64,000 bases of DNA from Bacteroidaceae bacterium. Its GTDB lineage: Bacteria > Bacteroidota > Bacteroidia > Bacteroidales > Bacteroidaceae. The stretch covers positions 43,608 through 107,607 of the forward strand of contig JAGBPB010000058.1 of NCBI GenBank assembly GCA_017633615.1, read 5' to 3'. Below the pieces are notes generated by a model. That model did no database searches. It saw only the letters and a list, made by a program, of their open reading frames with translations, and was not told the origin of the DNA. Position 1 is the first letter of the stretch. The number at the start of each line of letters is the position of its first letter. A program made the position numbers and the translations under genes. Below, piece after piece: positions 25,398 to 36,572 of this stretch.

Positions 25398-26923
25398 TGG
25401 CAAGCTCAGCTGCTAAAATAGCAAACAATACTCTTTTATTATGGGGCCGGATGCTGGTCATTACCATAATAAATCTGTATGCGCTGAGAATTCTTATAAA
25501 TGCTTTGGGTGACGATGACTACGGCCTGTATAATGCGGTCGCGGGGATCGTCACAATTCTTTTGTCTGTCTGCACTGTCCTTTCAATATCGACACAGCGT
25601 TTCTACTCTTATGAATCGGGTAGGGATAATGAATCACGCCTGAACGAGATATTCTCCAAGAGTCTTAACCTGAATGTGGTCCTTGCACTGGCAATTATCC
25701 TACTGCTTGAGACCATAGGCCTGTGGTATCTGGGTCACCGTCTGGTGGTTCCAGACGATAGATTCGAGGCTGTTCAATGGGTATACCAGTTTGCGGTTTT
25801 TTCACTGGTCTGCATGCTTCTGCAGATTCCCTACATGGCAGCTGTTATGGCTCATGAGGACATGGGTATCTACACCTTAATTACTACGGCTGAATGTTTG
25901 CTTAAACTGGTTGTTATCTTCCTTATAGGACGTGGAGGCATTGACAGGATGATATTCTATGGCGGAGGTATGTTCACCGTGGTCTTTCTGACATTCCTTT
26001 CATATGTGTTGGTGGCTGGTCACAGATATAATGAATGCCATTACCATATGCAGAAGGATCGTTCGCTGTACAAGGAATTGCTCACCTTCTCAGGATGGAC
26101 ATTCTACGGAACGGTTGCCGGTGTTGTCCTGATACAGGGCAATACTCTGTTGTTGAACCGTTTTTTCAAACTTTTTATCAATGCAGCTTTTGCAGTAGCC
26201 GTTCAGATACAGAACGCCTTCATTCAACTGTGCAACAGCGTTGTATTGGCCATACGGCCGGCAATGATCCGCTCATTTGCGGTTCAGGACTATGACGGAT
26301 TGAATCTGCTATTCTCATTCAGCAACAAGACGCTCTTTTTCATTGTATCTGTAGTGGGAATCCCCCTGATAGTTGAGATGCCCCTGGTCATGGATGTGTG
26401 GCTTGTTGAAACCTCCCCTGAAAAGATACTGTTTGCCCGCCTGATGATAGGATACGTTGTGGTGATAGCCATGCAGAACCCGATAACAATCATCATGCAG
26501 GCCTCTGGTAACATCAGGCTGTATCATCTTCTGGCTGAAACAATAATGCTCATGTGCCTTCCAATATCATGGGTTATGTTCCGTATGGGAATGCCTGCAT
26601 ATACCGTACTCATTTCAATGATATCGGTCAGCATAGTGGCACACATGGCGCGTCTTTACTGCCTCAAGAGAAACTACAGGTATTTCTCTGTCTCTGATTA
26701 CATACTCAAGTTCTCGCTTCCGTATATTCTGTTTGCATTGGTCTCTTTCGCTGCGGCATTCCTGCTTCACCGGGTGATTGGAATAGTGGCCGTACGTTTT
26801 GTGGCGGTGCTGGTGGTTCCGGCTCTGATACTCTCGGCATTTGTCTATCTGGCTGGACTGACAGTAGCCGAGAAGGCATATGTGAATAAGCTGATTTCAA
26901 AAATCCTGAAACCTAAGAGATGA
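25397..26923 (+). CDS. Wzx-type polysaccharide flippase
   Basis: 508 residues with about 12-14 predicted TM segments (for example MLVITIINLYALRILI and IFLIGRGG). The N-terminus (AKIANNTLLLWGRMLVITII) and the GDDDYGLYNAVAGIVTIL segment are typical of the PST/MATE-like flippase superfamily in Bacteroidales capsule loci. It would flip the undecaprenyl-linked repeat unit across the inner membrane. It is coupled at both ends by 1- and 4-bp overlaps. Confidence 0.87.
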   Translation: MASSAAKIANNTLLLWGRMLVITIINLYALRILINALGDDDYGLYNAVAGIVTILLSVCTVLSISTQRFYSYESGRDNESRLNEIFSKSLNLNVVLALAIILLLETIGLWYLGHRLVVPDDRFEAVQWVYQFAVFSLVCMLLQIPYMAAVMAHEDMGIYTLITTAECLLKLVVIFLIGRGGIDRMIFYGGGMFTVVFLTFLSYVLVAGHRYNECHYHMQKDRSLYKELLTFSGWTFYGTVAGVVLIQGNTLLLNRFFKLFINAAFAVAVQIQNAFIQLCNSVVLAIRPAMIRSFAVQDYDGLNLLFSFSNKTLFFIVSVVGIPLIVEMPLVMDVWLVETSPEKILFARLMIGYVVVIAMQNPITIIMQASGNIRLYHLLAETIMLMCLPISWVMFRMGMPAYTVLISMISVSIVAHMARLYCLKRNYRYFSVSDYILKFSLPYILFALVSFAAAFLLHRVIGIVAVRFVAVLVVPALILSAFVYLAGLTVAEKAYVNKLISKILKPKR

Positions 26924-28272
26924 AACCTACATTGGCCGATAACATACTGGTTGTATTGTATTTTCTGCTGTGGGTGGTGACATTCATCCTTTATCACAGG
27001 AAATTCCGGAATCTGGATGGCGGCAGCGTCATTATTGGTTCCTATTTCTGTTATGCTTTCTTCTCTATTCTGACGCTGAACAATCCCATCACCTTATGGG
27101 ACTATTATGACTATCATCACCTGACGGTATTTCCGTTTATATATCTGTTTGTCATGCTGATAATCGCATTGTCGCCAGCAATCAGATACCATAACAATCC
27201 TGCCAGTCAGATAGAGGCTCCCAGTTCTTTGATACTATATGTGCTCTCTGCAATCATCATATTGTCGGCCCTGGTGTTGTTCCCCAATGTCATAGCGAAT
27301 CTGGGGGATGGTCTGATCAAACTGCTCACAGATACTGATGCCGGAAAGGATGCATATGAGGAACAGCTTAAGAACGCTGCAGATTCGGGTAGCGGAATAG
27401 GCAATATTCCCGCCATCATTTTCAACGCATTGTCTGAGATTGCCATATTCCTGTTCTTCTATTTCCTGACTCTGAAGAGAAAGAATGTCTGGCTTGTGGC
27501 TGGACTTGGCTTTGCAATCATGGTAGCGGTACTGCAGCCCATCATGGCCGGTCAGAGAAGTCTTGTGATCTATACCGTGCTGACGGTGATACTGGGCTTT
27601 TTCTTCTTCAAGCAGTTCTTCTCGGACGTTCTGAGGAAAGTGATGCGTTACATCGGCATCATCGGCATAGGCCTGACTATGATACCTGTCATAGCCATTA
27701 CCGTGAGCCGTTTCTCACAATACCGCCAGTCAACGGTAACAGACTATGTGAACTGGTACATCGGCCAGGGAAACATATACTTCAACAACTATGCTTTGGA
27801 TGACAACGGTATCCGTTACGGTGACCGTACGCTTAATCTGGTAAAGCGTGTCATCAGTTCAAATGCATCTGATAATTTTGTGGAGAGACGTGATACATTC
27901 AGTAATCTGTATGTAAACGATGATATTTTTACTACGTTCGTAGGTGATTTTGCGATTGACTACGGACCGGTGCTGGCTTTTCTGATTTTTGTGGTATTCA
28001 ATGCGTGGGTACTGTTCAGGACCAGAGTGCAGGACGGTAAGATAAAGATACAGCAGGCTATTCTACTGTATTTCACCATGTGCGTGTGCATGCAGGGAGG
28101 TATGACCCTGTTCACATTTGCAGATACTGCGAATCTTAAAATGTTCTGTATGTTTGCATTATACTTTTATCTGGTGTTTTACGACACCATTCTGGAGAAG
28201 TTCCCGCAGCATATAGAGTATGTAAGGCATGCAGACAAGCCGTTGCCCAAAAAGAGAATCATTGTGAAATAG
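26920..28272 (+). CDS. Wzy-like oligosaccharide repeat-unit polymerase
   Basis: 450 residues, hydrophobic, about 11-12 TM segments, with a large polar periplasmic loop between later helices (GQGNIYFNNYALDDNGIRYG and ERRDTFSNLYVNDDIFTTF). This architecture and its place directly after the flippase point to the Wzy polymerase, a family with little sequence conservation. The start overlaps the flippase stop (ATGA). The assignment rests on topology and context. Confidence 0.75.
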   Translation: MKPTLADNILVVLYFLLWVVTFILYHRKFRNLDGGSVIIGSYFCYAFFSILTLNNPITLWDYYDYHHLTVFPFIYLFVMLIIALSPAIRYHNNPASQIEAPSSLILYVLSAIIILSALVLFPNVIANLGDGLIKLLTDTDAGKDAYEEQLKNAADSGSGIGNIPAIIFNALSEIAIFLFFYFLTLKRKNVWLVAGLGFAIMVAVLQPIMAGQRSLVIYTVLTVILGFFFFKQFFSDVLRKVMRYIGIIGIGLTMIPVIAITVSRFSQYRQSTVTDYVNWYIGQGNIYFNNYALDDNGIRYGDRTLNLVKRVISSNASDNFVERRDTFSNLYVNDDIFTTFVGDFAIDYGPVLAFLIFVVFNAWVLFRTRVQDGKIKIQQAILLYFTMCVCMQGGMTLFTFADTANLKMFCMFALYFYLVFYDTILEKFPQHIEYVRHADKPLPKKRIIVK

Positions 28273-28276
28273 CGCT

Positions 28277-29425
28277 ATGAAGAGGATAATGCTTGTTTTC
28301 GGTACCCGCCCGGAGGCCATCAAGATGTGCCCCCTGGTAAAGGAGTTTCAGAAATACCCGCAGGATTTTGAGACCGTGGTATGCGTCACCGGCCAACACC
28401 GGGAGATGCTTGACCAGGTGCTGAAGATATTTGAAGTGACTCCTGACTATGACCTGAACATAATGAAGCAGGGACAGGACCTCTATGACGTTACCTCACG
28501 CGTGCTTCTGGGTATGCGTGACGTGTTCAGTGAGTGCAGGCCGGACATTGTCCTGGTTCATGGCGATACCACCACCTCAATGGCAGCCGCAATGGCCGCC
28601 TTCTACCAGCAGATACCGGTAGGACATGTCGAGGCAGGACTCCGTACCCATAACATGCTCAGCCCGTGGCCCGAGGAGATGAACCGTCAGGTGACAGGAC
28701 GCATTGCAGACTATAACTTCAGCCCCACGGCATTAAGCGAGCAGAATCTCAAGGATGAGAATGCTCACGGCCGAATTCTCGTAACTGGCAATACCGTTAT
28801 AGACGCGCTCCACATGGTAGTTCGTAAGCTCAAGTCCGATGAGGCTCTTGCCCGTGAGCAGGTGAATGTTCTGCAGGAGGCTGGCTATGATCCACTGAGA
28901 CTTGACGGAGGCCGTAAACTGGTTCTCATCACAGGACACCGCAGGGAGAACTTCGGTGACGGATTCATCAGTATGGTTACGGCTATGAAGGATCTCAGCG
29001 AAAAATATCCTGATGTGGATTTTGTTTATCCCATGCACCTGAACCCCAATGTCAGAAAGCCCATACATGAGGTGTTCGGTGAGGATCTGACCGTGTACGG
29101 CAACTTCTACTTCATAGAGCCGCTGCAGTATCTGGAGTTTGTTTATCTGATGGAGAAGAGCTACCTGGTACTTACGGACAGCGGAGGCATTCAGGAGGAA
29201 GCTCCCGGACTTGGCAAACCGGTTCTGGTGATGCGTAACACCACAGAGCGTCCCGAGGCACTTAAGGCCGGAACGGTCAAACTGGTTGGAACCGACCATG
29301 ACCTTATTGTCAGTGAGGTGAGCAGGCTTATTGAAGACAAAAATCATTATGACAAGATGTCCAAGGCCCAAAATCCTTATGGAGACGGTCTGGCATGTCA
29401 AAGGATAGTAAATGCTTTAAGGTAA
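28277..29425 (+). CDS. wecB: UDP-N-acetylglucosamine 2-epimerase
   Basis: 382 residues, normal for the non-hydrolysing enzyme. Signatures are MLVFGTRPEAIKMCPLVKE, VCVTGQHREMLDQVL, VHGDTTTSMAAAMAAFY, GHVEAGLRTHN, TGHRRENFG and TDSGGIQEEAPGLGKPVLV. It interconverts UDP-GlcNAc and UDP-ManNAc, so the polymer may contain ManNAc or a derivative. No UDP-ManNAc dehydrogenase (WecC) gene lies in this operon; either ManNAc is used directly or the next enzyme is elsewhere. Confidence 0.93.
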   Translation: MKRIMLVFGTRPEAIKMCPLVKEFQKYPQDFETVVCVTGQHREMLDQVLKIFEVTPDYDLNIMKQGQDLYDVTSRVLLGMRDVFSECRPDIVLVHGDTTTSMAAAMAAFYQQIPVGHVEAGLRTHNMLSPWPEEMNRQVTGRIADYNFSPTALSEQNLKDENAHGRILVTGNTVIDALHMVVRKLKSDEALAREQVNVLQEAGYDPLRLDGGRKLVLITGHRRENFGDGFISMVTAMKDLSEKYPDVDFVYPMHLNPNVRKPIHEVFGEDLTVYGNFYFIEPLQYLEFVYLMEKSYLVLTDSGGIQEEAPGLGKPVLVMRNTTERPEALKAGTVKLVGTDHDLIVSEVSRLIEDKNHYDKMSKAQNPYGDGLACQRIVNALR

Positions 29426-29437
29426 CAGCATATCGGT

Positions 29438-30586
29438 ATGAAAGCAAGAGTAATTGCACTATATCTTCCTCAATTCCATCCCATACCTGAGAATGACCTC
29501 TGGTGGGGACCCGGATTCACCGAATGGACAAACGTAGCCAAGGCAAAGCCGTTGTTCCGCGGCCATATCCAGCCTAAGATTCCTGCTGATCTTGGATTCT
29601 ATGACCTGCGGCTGCCTGAGACTCGTGAACAGCAGGCCAGTATGGCACGTCAGGCAGGAATAGAGGGATTCTGCTATTACCATTACTGGTTCGGTAGCGG
29701 AAAACAGTTGCTGGAGCGTCCGTTCAATGAGGTGCTTGAAAGCGGTAAACCTGACTTCCCGTTCTGCCTGTGCTGGGCAAACCATGACTGGACAAACAAG
29801 ACCTGGACCAGTCAGGGCACTCTCAAGAAGGATAACATGATGATACAGATGGAATACTCTATGGATGATCATCGGAGCCATTTCATGTCACTGCTTCCCG
29901 CTTTCAGAGACAAGCGCTACATCACGGTTGATGGTAAGCCCATGTTCGTGATTTACAATGCATGGGCATTCCCGCAAGTAAATGAGTTCATCACCCTCTG
30001 GCAGGAACTGGCGCATGAGAACGGCCTGCCCGGCATCTATTTTGTGGGCGGTACAGCTTCTACATTTGCATTCCGTCTGAATGATGAAGGTAAGCGTGTG
30101 GCTTCAATCCCCAATCTCAAAAGCAGTGCCGATGTGTACAACTCAGTGCTTGACATGGGCTTTGATGCGGTTAACTCTTTTGGCAAACGCCGCGGTGAGA
30201 TGCTTGAGGAGGGCCGTTTAAAGAACATCATGCGTATTGCCCTGCAGAAATGCGGCATTCCCGTAAGCAAGAAATACGATTACCTGAAGACGGTCAGCGG
30301 ATATTTCGCCCCCGAAGATACTTGGGAGAATGTTTTCCCCACCATACTGCCGCAGTGGGACCGCACTCCCAGAGCAGGATCGGCCGAAGGCATGTATGTT
30401 AACGCCACACCTGAGTATTTCAGAAAACACGTGCATAATGCCCTTGAACTGGTCAAGGACAAGCAGGATGAACACCGTATAATCTTCCTGAAATCATGGA
30501 ACGAGTGGGGGGAGGGTAATTATGTGGAGCCGGATCAGACCTGGGGTCACGGTTTCCTGGATGCATTGGCTGAAACAATAAAATAA
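29438..30586 (+). CDS. WbsX-like (GH99-like domain) protein of polysaccharide locus
   Basis: 382 residues. The start ARVIALYLPQFHPIPENDLWWG and the blocks GFTEWTNVAKAKPLFRGH, GFCYYHYWFGSGKQLLE, FCLCWANHDWTNKTW and KSWNEWGEGNYVEPD are the hallmarks of the WbsX/GH99-like family found in O-antigen and capsule clusters. Biochemical function in these loci is not firmly established; it may be a glycosyltransferase or hydrolase. It is soluble, with no signal peptide, and lies between the epimerase and the first GT4. Confidence 0.87.
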   Translation: MKARVIALYLPQFHPIPENDLWWGPGFTEWTNVAKAKPLFRGHIQPKIPADLGFYDLRLPETREQQASMARQAGIEGFCYYHYWFGSGKQLLERPFNEVLESGKPDFPFCLCWANHDWTNKTWTSQGTLKKDNMMIQMEYSMDDHRSHFMSLLPAFRDKRYITVDGKPMFVIYNAWAFPQVNEFITLWQELAHENGLPGIYFVGGTASTFAFRLNDEGKRVASIPNLKSSADVYNSVLDMGFDAVNSFGKRRGEMLEEGRLKNIMRIALQKCGIPVSKKYDYLKTVSGYFAPEDTWENVFPTILPQWDRTPRAGSAEGMYVNATPEYFRKHVHNALELVKDKQDEHRIIFLKSWNEWGEGNYVEPDQTWGHGFLDALAETIK

Positions 30587-30596
30587 GCCGTACATT

Positions 30597-31673
30597 ATGA
30601 AAGAGATAGTATTCGTACTCAGTTCCCTGAATGACCCTCACTACCGCAAACGTGTTGAGGAGTTCATGGATCATGGATATGAAGTTACTGTCTACGGATT
30701 CAAGAGGGCGGGTAGGGATCTTCCGAAATCACGTTATACTCCGATTATCCTGGGTGAGATACAGAACCGCAGTTTCAGCTCGAGGATAGGAACACTGAAT
30801 GCAGGCATCAGGTCCATATCGGGTAAATGCAAGGGAAAGTTATGCTTTTACAGCAGTCTGGATATTGCCCTTTTTGCGTCGATGCATATTAAGAGCCCGT
30901 ATATATATGAAGTGTGCGACCTGACGGAACTGACCATCGGCAACCGTTTGATTAGAGGAATCCTTACGGCGCTTAACAGGCGTTTCATCCGCAAATCCAT
31001 AACTACAATCATCACTTCCGAGGGGTTTGCACAGCATTTTGCCGTTATTGATCCGGGTAAGTTCTCGCTTATTCCCAACAAGGTGAGCCCGGATATTCCA
31101 GCATATACCGCTGAAAGGAAAGCCATTGACAAGGATCCAATCAGAATAGGATTTGCAGGGGTGATTAGGTTTGAAACAATCTATCATTTTGTCAAGGCGA
31201 CAGCTGAATTCGGTAGGAACATAGAACTGCATCTGTTCGGTATTTATAACGATACTGACAAGTGGTCCGTGAAGATTTGTGAAATTGAAAGGAACTCGGA
31301 TAATGTGATATATCATGGGCCTTTTTCAAATCCTGACGGACTTCCGGCCATTTATTCTGGCATTGATATGGTGTTATGCACATATTCACCTACTTTTGGA
31401 GTGAAATATGCCGAACCAAACAAACTGTATGAGGCTATTTATTTCAGATGCCCGATCATTGTAAGTGAAAACGTTTTTCTTGGAGACAAGGTAAAGAGGC
31501 TTAATGTGGGCTATGTGATAAATGCCATGGATGAGGACGAGATCAAAACGTTCCTGGCAGGTTTGAATCAGGCTGATTATAATAAAAAAATCATTGCTTG
31601 TGAGAGCATTCCTCAGAGGGACTGCCTGAACATCAATGATGATTTTTTCAAGAAAATTTATGGTTACGAATAA
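30597..31673 (+). CDS. GT4-like glycosyltransferase
   Basis: 358 residues with two Rossmann-like halves. N-terminal FVLSSLNDPHYRKRVEEFMD resembles GT-B acceptor domains, and the C-terminal donor site is represented by NPDGLPAIYSGIDMVLCTY and EPNKLYEAIYFRCPIIVSE (the usual E-x7-E region). It probably adds one sugar of the repeat unit. It is AT-richer than the flanking epimerase gene. It overlaps the next gene by 14 bp. Confidence 0.8.
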   Translation: MKEIVFVLSSLNDPHYRKRVEEFMDHGYEVTVYGFKRAGRDLPKSRYTPIILGEIQNRSFSSRIGTLNAGIRSISGKCKGKLCFYSSLDIALFASMHIKSPYIYEVCDLTELTIGNRLIRGILTALNRRFIRKSITTIITSEGFAQHFAVIDPGKFSLIPNKVSPDIPAYTAERKAIDKDPIRIGFAGVIRFETIYHFVKATAEFGRNIELHLFGIYNDTDKWSVKICEIERNSDNVIYHGPFSNPDGLPAIYSGIDMVLCTYSPTFGVKYAEPNKLYEAIYFRCPIIVSENVFLGDKVKRLNVGYVINAMDEDEIKTFLAGLNQADYNKKIIACESIPQRDCLNINDDFFKKIYGYE

Positions 31674-32562
31674 ACTGCACGAAATTTATCACGTCTTTGA
31701 AGAACTTGTAGCAAAGATATTCGGTGAGAATGCCCGCTACAGGCTGATATACTTTCTGCGTACCGGAAAACACCTGAATCTCAAAAATCCACGTGATTGG
31801 AACGAGAAGATGTTCTGGCTCTCACGATACTGGCGCAATCCGTTGCTTTCTGTGTGTTCCGATAAGTACGCGGTAAGACAGTATCTGATGGATAAGGGAT
31901 GCGGTGATATTCTGAATGAGCAATACGGAGTATATGATTCGGCCTGTGAGATTGACTTTGATAAGCTGCCGTCCAAGTTCGTGCTCAAATGCAATCACGG
32001 ATCAAGAATGAACATCATTGTTGAGGACAAGTCAACTCTTAATATACCTGAAACCGTAAAGACCTTGGACAAATGGTTGGGATTCCAGTATGGCAGGGGT
32101 ACAGAATGGCAGTATAGGAGCATTAGACCCAGAATACTGGCCGAGAAGTACCTGGAGAGTTCAGACGGCAGGATGATAGAATACCAGATATTCTGTTTTA
32201 ACGGTAAACCCATGTTCTTTCTGGTAAGGAATGACCTGCGTAAAAGTTCAGTGGACAGGCAGTCTGACGAGTATGCCGTCTCATATACCATTGACTGGCA
32301 GCGCGTATTTATGAGAAAGGGTGAAGAAAAGTTTGATATAGAACTTCAAAAACCGCGCAATTATGAGAAGATGATTGACTATGCTTTACGTCTGTCACAG
32401 GATTTCCCCCAGGTCAGGGTTGATTACTACGAGGTTGATGACAGACTTGTTTTTGGAGAACTGACATTCTCTTCACACGGAAGCGTACAGTCAAATTACA
32501 GAAAAGAATTTATCAAGTCGCTTGGAGAGGAGTTGAAGCTTCCTTCAAAGTACAACGGTTGA
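31660..32562 (+). CDS. TupA-like ATP-grasp protein
   Basis: 300 residues from ATG 31660; an upstream ATG at 31636 would deepen the overlap with the preceding gene and was not preferred. Motifs are RTGKHLNLKNPRDWNEKMFW, FVLKCNHGSRMNIIVEDKS and VDYYEVDDRLVFGELTFSSH, which match the TupA-like ATP-grasp family that is frequent in surface polysaccharide loci. TupA-type enzymes are linked to amide-bond formation on polysaccharides such as teichuronopeptides. An amino-acid or other carboxylate modification of the repeat unit is therefore possible. Confidence 0.85.
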   Translation: MVTNKLHEIYHVFEELVAKIFGENARYRLIYFLRTGKHLNLKNPRDWNEKMFWLSRYWRNPLLSVCSDKYAVRQYLMDKGCGDILNEQYGVYDSACEIDFDKLPSKFVLKCNHGSRMNIIVEDKSTLNIPETVKTLDKWLGFQYGRGTEWQYRSIRPRILAEKYLESSDGRMIEYQIFCFNGKPMFFLVRNDLRKSSVDRQSDEYAVSYTIDWQRVFMRKGEEKFDIELQKPRNYEKMIDYALRLSQDFPQVRVDYYEVDDRLVFGELTFSSHGSVQSNYRKEFIKSLGEELKLPSKYNG

Positions 32563-32612
32563 TATTGATTTTTTTACTACTTTTATAGCCGTTTTGTTAA
32601 GACAAGTATTTG

Positions 32613-34395
<1,783 letters not shown>

Positions 34396-34429
34396 ATGTA
34401 ATTCATTCACATTGGATTGATATTATCAG

Positions 34430-34462
34430 GAGGCCGCTATATAATTAGCGGTCTCTTTTTTT
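34430..34462 (+). terminator. Intrinsic terminator after the esterase gene
   Basis: GAGGCCGCT and AGCGGTCTC form a 9-bp stem with one G-U pair and an 8-nt loop, followed by seven T residues. It lies 34 bp after the stop codon. Confidence 0.9.
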
Positions 34463-34501
34463 GTCTGGTTATAGTCGTGCAGCTTTTTATATGTAACTCT
34501 C

Positions 34502-34532
34502 TTTGTTGTTTTGAGGTGATTGTTTACCTTTG
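34502..34532 (+). promoter_or_regulatory. Promoter of the wzi operon (TTTG-N19-TACCTTTG)
   Basis: TTTG at 34502-34505 and TACCTTTG at 34525-34532 are separated by 19 bp, matching the Bacteroidetes consensus exactly. The predicted start site is about 25-30 bp before the ATG at 34566. Confidence 0.75.
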
Positions 34533-34565
34533 AGTGTTGTATTATGCCTCCTTATTGGTTATAAC

Positions 34566-36137
34566 ATGCGAACCGGTTTCTTAAAGATAATTGTATGTAT
34601 GACGGTTGCCTTTTTTGTGCTGCCGTTGCATATCCTGGCTCAGAAAGCAGATGCTACATTAAAGTCTCAGGTCAAACGTGAACTGATATGCAGTTTTGAG
34701 ACAGTCGGTATGACGGGAAAGGGTGACTACGCACCTTTTTGGCATACATCCAACCGTCAGGGACTGCCGTCAACTGACAATAGTAACGGTTATATGCATT
34801 TTGCGACCTTAGGCAGTGTGCTTTTCCCTGGCGGATTAGGTTTGGACTATGGAGCTGACTTGGGAGTCGGAGCAAACCTGCAGAATGATTGGTTCGTACA
34901 TCAGTTGTACGTGGATTTGGATTACAGTTGGCTCGGTATGTCAGTTGGAATGAAAGAACGATGGGGGGAACTTCTGAACCCGGCTTTAAGCAGCGGTGGA
35001 CTGACATGGTCAGGAAACAGCCAGCCCATACCGCAGATACGTATAGGTATACCAGAATATACCCGCATTACTCTCTTGGGCAGTTGGTTCTCTGTAAAGG
35101 GACATATCAGTTATGGCCGTTTAACCGATGATAAATGGAGAAAGAATCAATCAGAGTCAGCTGCCGGGTATGATTATTACGCTGACGGCCTGTTGTTTCA
35201 CAGCAAGGATTTTTTCCTGAAGTTCGGTGATATGGACCGTTTTCCGTTGGAGGCTACATTGGGTCTTGAGATGTATTCTGTATTTGGAGGTACTCTTTAC
35301 AACCGAACACTTTATACAGAAGAGATTCTTGATGAGTACAAACTGCCTTCTGGACCTAAAGCATACTTGACAGCACTTTTACCTTTCAATGAGGTTGGTA
35401 AACAGGGTAAAGAGAACGGCAATATTTTGGGCAGTTGGCATCTTTCGCTTGATTATCGTGCTGCCAAATGGGGCGTAAGAGCATATTATGAACATTTCTA
35501 TGAGGATCATTCCAGTTTGCTTGGCATAGAATACAAAAGTGATCTTGAGGGTAATAAGGATTATGTGTTTTACGGTTTCAGACGTAACTGGTTTGATGGC
35601 CTTTTTGGTATTGAACTCAATTTGCCGGAAAACAGTCCTATCAGGAATGTGGTGCTTGAGGTTCTGAATACCCGCGGACAATGCGGCCCCATCTACAAGG
35701 CTCCTTTTTATCCTGTTGCCGAAGGAGTGGATGGCTGCGACGGTATGTACAATCATGAATTGTATGATTCATACAGCATGTCCGGATACGCCATAGGCAG
35801 TCCGATACTTGTTTCTCCTGTATATAATAAAGATTACAACCAGCGTTTCCGCAGCAACCGCGTTCTGGCATATCATTTAGGTGTTGACGGCGGATTCGGA
35901 GACAAATGGTATTACAGGGCATTGTTTACTCATACAACCCATTGGGGAACGTATGAGGACCCCTTGAATGAGATTCAAAAGGTGACATCTTGCCTGCTTG
36001 AGGGCTCGTATCGTCTGGGTGATGCCTACAGTTGGAAAATAGGTCTTTCTGTGGGCATGGATTTCAATGACGGAGATTTGCTTGGTAATAATACCGGCAT
36101 AATGATTACACTTTCTAAATTATGGAAAATCCTATGA
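34566..36137 (+). CDS. Wzi-family capsule assembly outer-membrane protein
   Basis: 523 residues from ATG 34566, which lies after the promoter; a TTG at 34530 would fall within the -7 box. The signal peptide is followed by a beta-barrel with PFWHTSNRQGLPSTDNSNGY and many aromatic-rich strands (LGMSVGMKERWGE, WHLSLDYRAAKWGVRAYYE), as in capsule assembly protein Wzi. By analogy it would hold capsule at the cell surface. It fits the capsule operon 1 kb upstream although transcribed separately. Its ATGA overlap with the next gene indicates coupling. Confidence 0.85.
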   Translation: MRTGFLKIIVCMTVAFFVLPLHILAQKADATLKSQVKRELICSFETVGMTGKGDYAPFWHTSNRQGLPSTDNSNGYMHFATLGSVLFPGGLGLDYGADLGVGANLQNDWFVHQLYVDLDYSWLGMSVGMKERWGELLNPALSSGGLTWSGNSQPIPQIRIGIPEYTRITLLGSWFSVKGHISYGRLTDDKWRKNQSESAAGYDYYADGLLFHSKDFFLKFGDMDRFPLEATLGLEMYSVFGGTLYNRTLYTEEILDEYKLPSGPKAYLTALLPFNEVGKQGKENGNILGSWHLSLDYRAAKWGVRAYYEHFYEDHSSLLGIEYKSDLEGNKDYVFYGFRRNWFDGLFGIELNLPENSPIRNVVLEVLNTRGQCGPIYKAPFYPVAEGVDGCDGMYNHELYDSYSMSGYAIGSPILVSPVYNKDYNQRFRSNRVLAYHLGVDGGFGDKWYYRALFTHTTHWGTYEDPLNEIQKVTSCLLEGSYRLGDAYSWKIGLSVGMDFNDGDLLGNNTGIMITLSKLWKIL

Positions 36138-36568
36138 AAAGAATCGGCATAATAATTCTGATGATGCTCGCCATGGTGCTGTTGCATTCTTGTGAGAATG
36201 TTTTCCATAATGACAAACTGGATTTTTTGTGGAGGCTTGACAGTGTGGAGTACACTGACGGTGTTGATTTTAATGGCAAAACATGTTCTATAGAATGCCC
36301 AGAGGGAGGCTGGTTCAGTTTTGCAAGAGATCTTGTCAGAGTTGAAGATAAGAGAAGCGGTTTTTGTGTGATTGGTGTTTTGACAGACCAAGGAGGGCAA
36401 CTGACTTTTGATTTTACGATGTATGAAGATGAGAAATGGGGAACAGAATATGGTCTCAGGCAGATGGGTATAGAATCAAAGGTAACATCGTTCCGCGTAA
36501 CTCAACTGAACGGCAAAGAATTGGTACTTACAGGTACTAAAACAATTCTCAGATTCACCAAATGGTGA
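36134..36568 (+). CDS. Small lipoprotein, lipocalin-like fold likely
   Basis: 144 residues starting at the ATG that overlaps the wzi stop (ATGA). The signal peptide ends in the lipobox LLHSC (Cys19). The remainder is beta-rich (DFLWRLDSVEYTDG, FTMYEDEKWGTEY, LNGKELVLTGTKTILRF), resembling the small lipocalin-like lipoproteins of Bacteroidales in which a final strand reports K-LVL. Function unknown. Translational coupling to Wzi suggests an outer-membrane partner. Confidence 0.75.
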   Translation: MKRIGIIILMMLAMVLLHSCENVFHNDKLDFLWRLDSVEYTDGVDFNGKTCSIECPEGGWFSFARDLVRVEDKRSGFCVIGVLTDQGGQLTFDFTMYEDEKWGTEYGLRQMGIESKVTSFRVTQLNGKELVLTGTKTILRFTKW

Positions 36569-36572
36569 ACAA

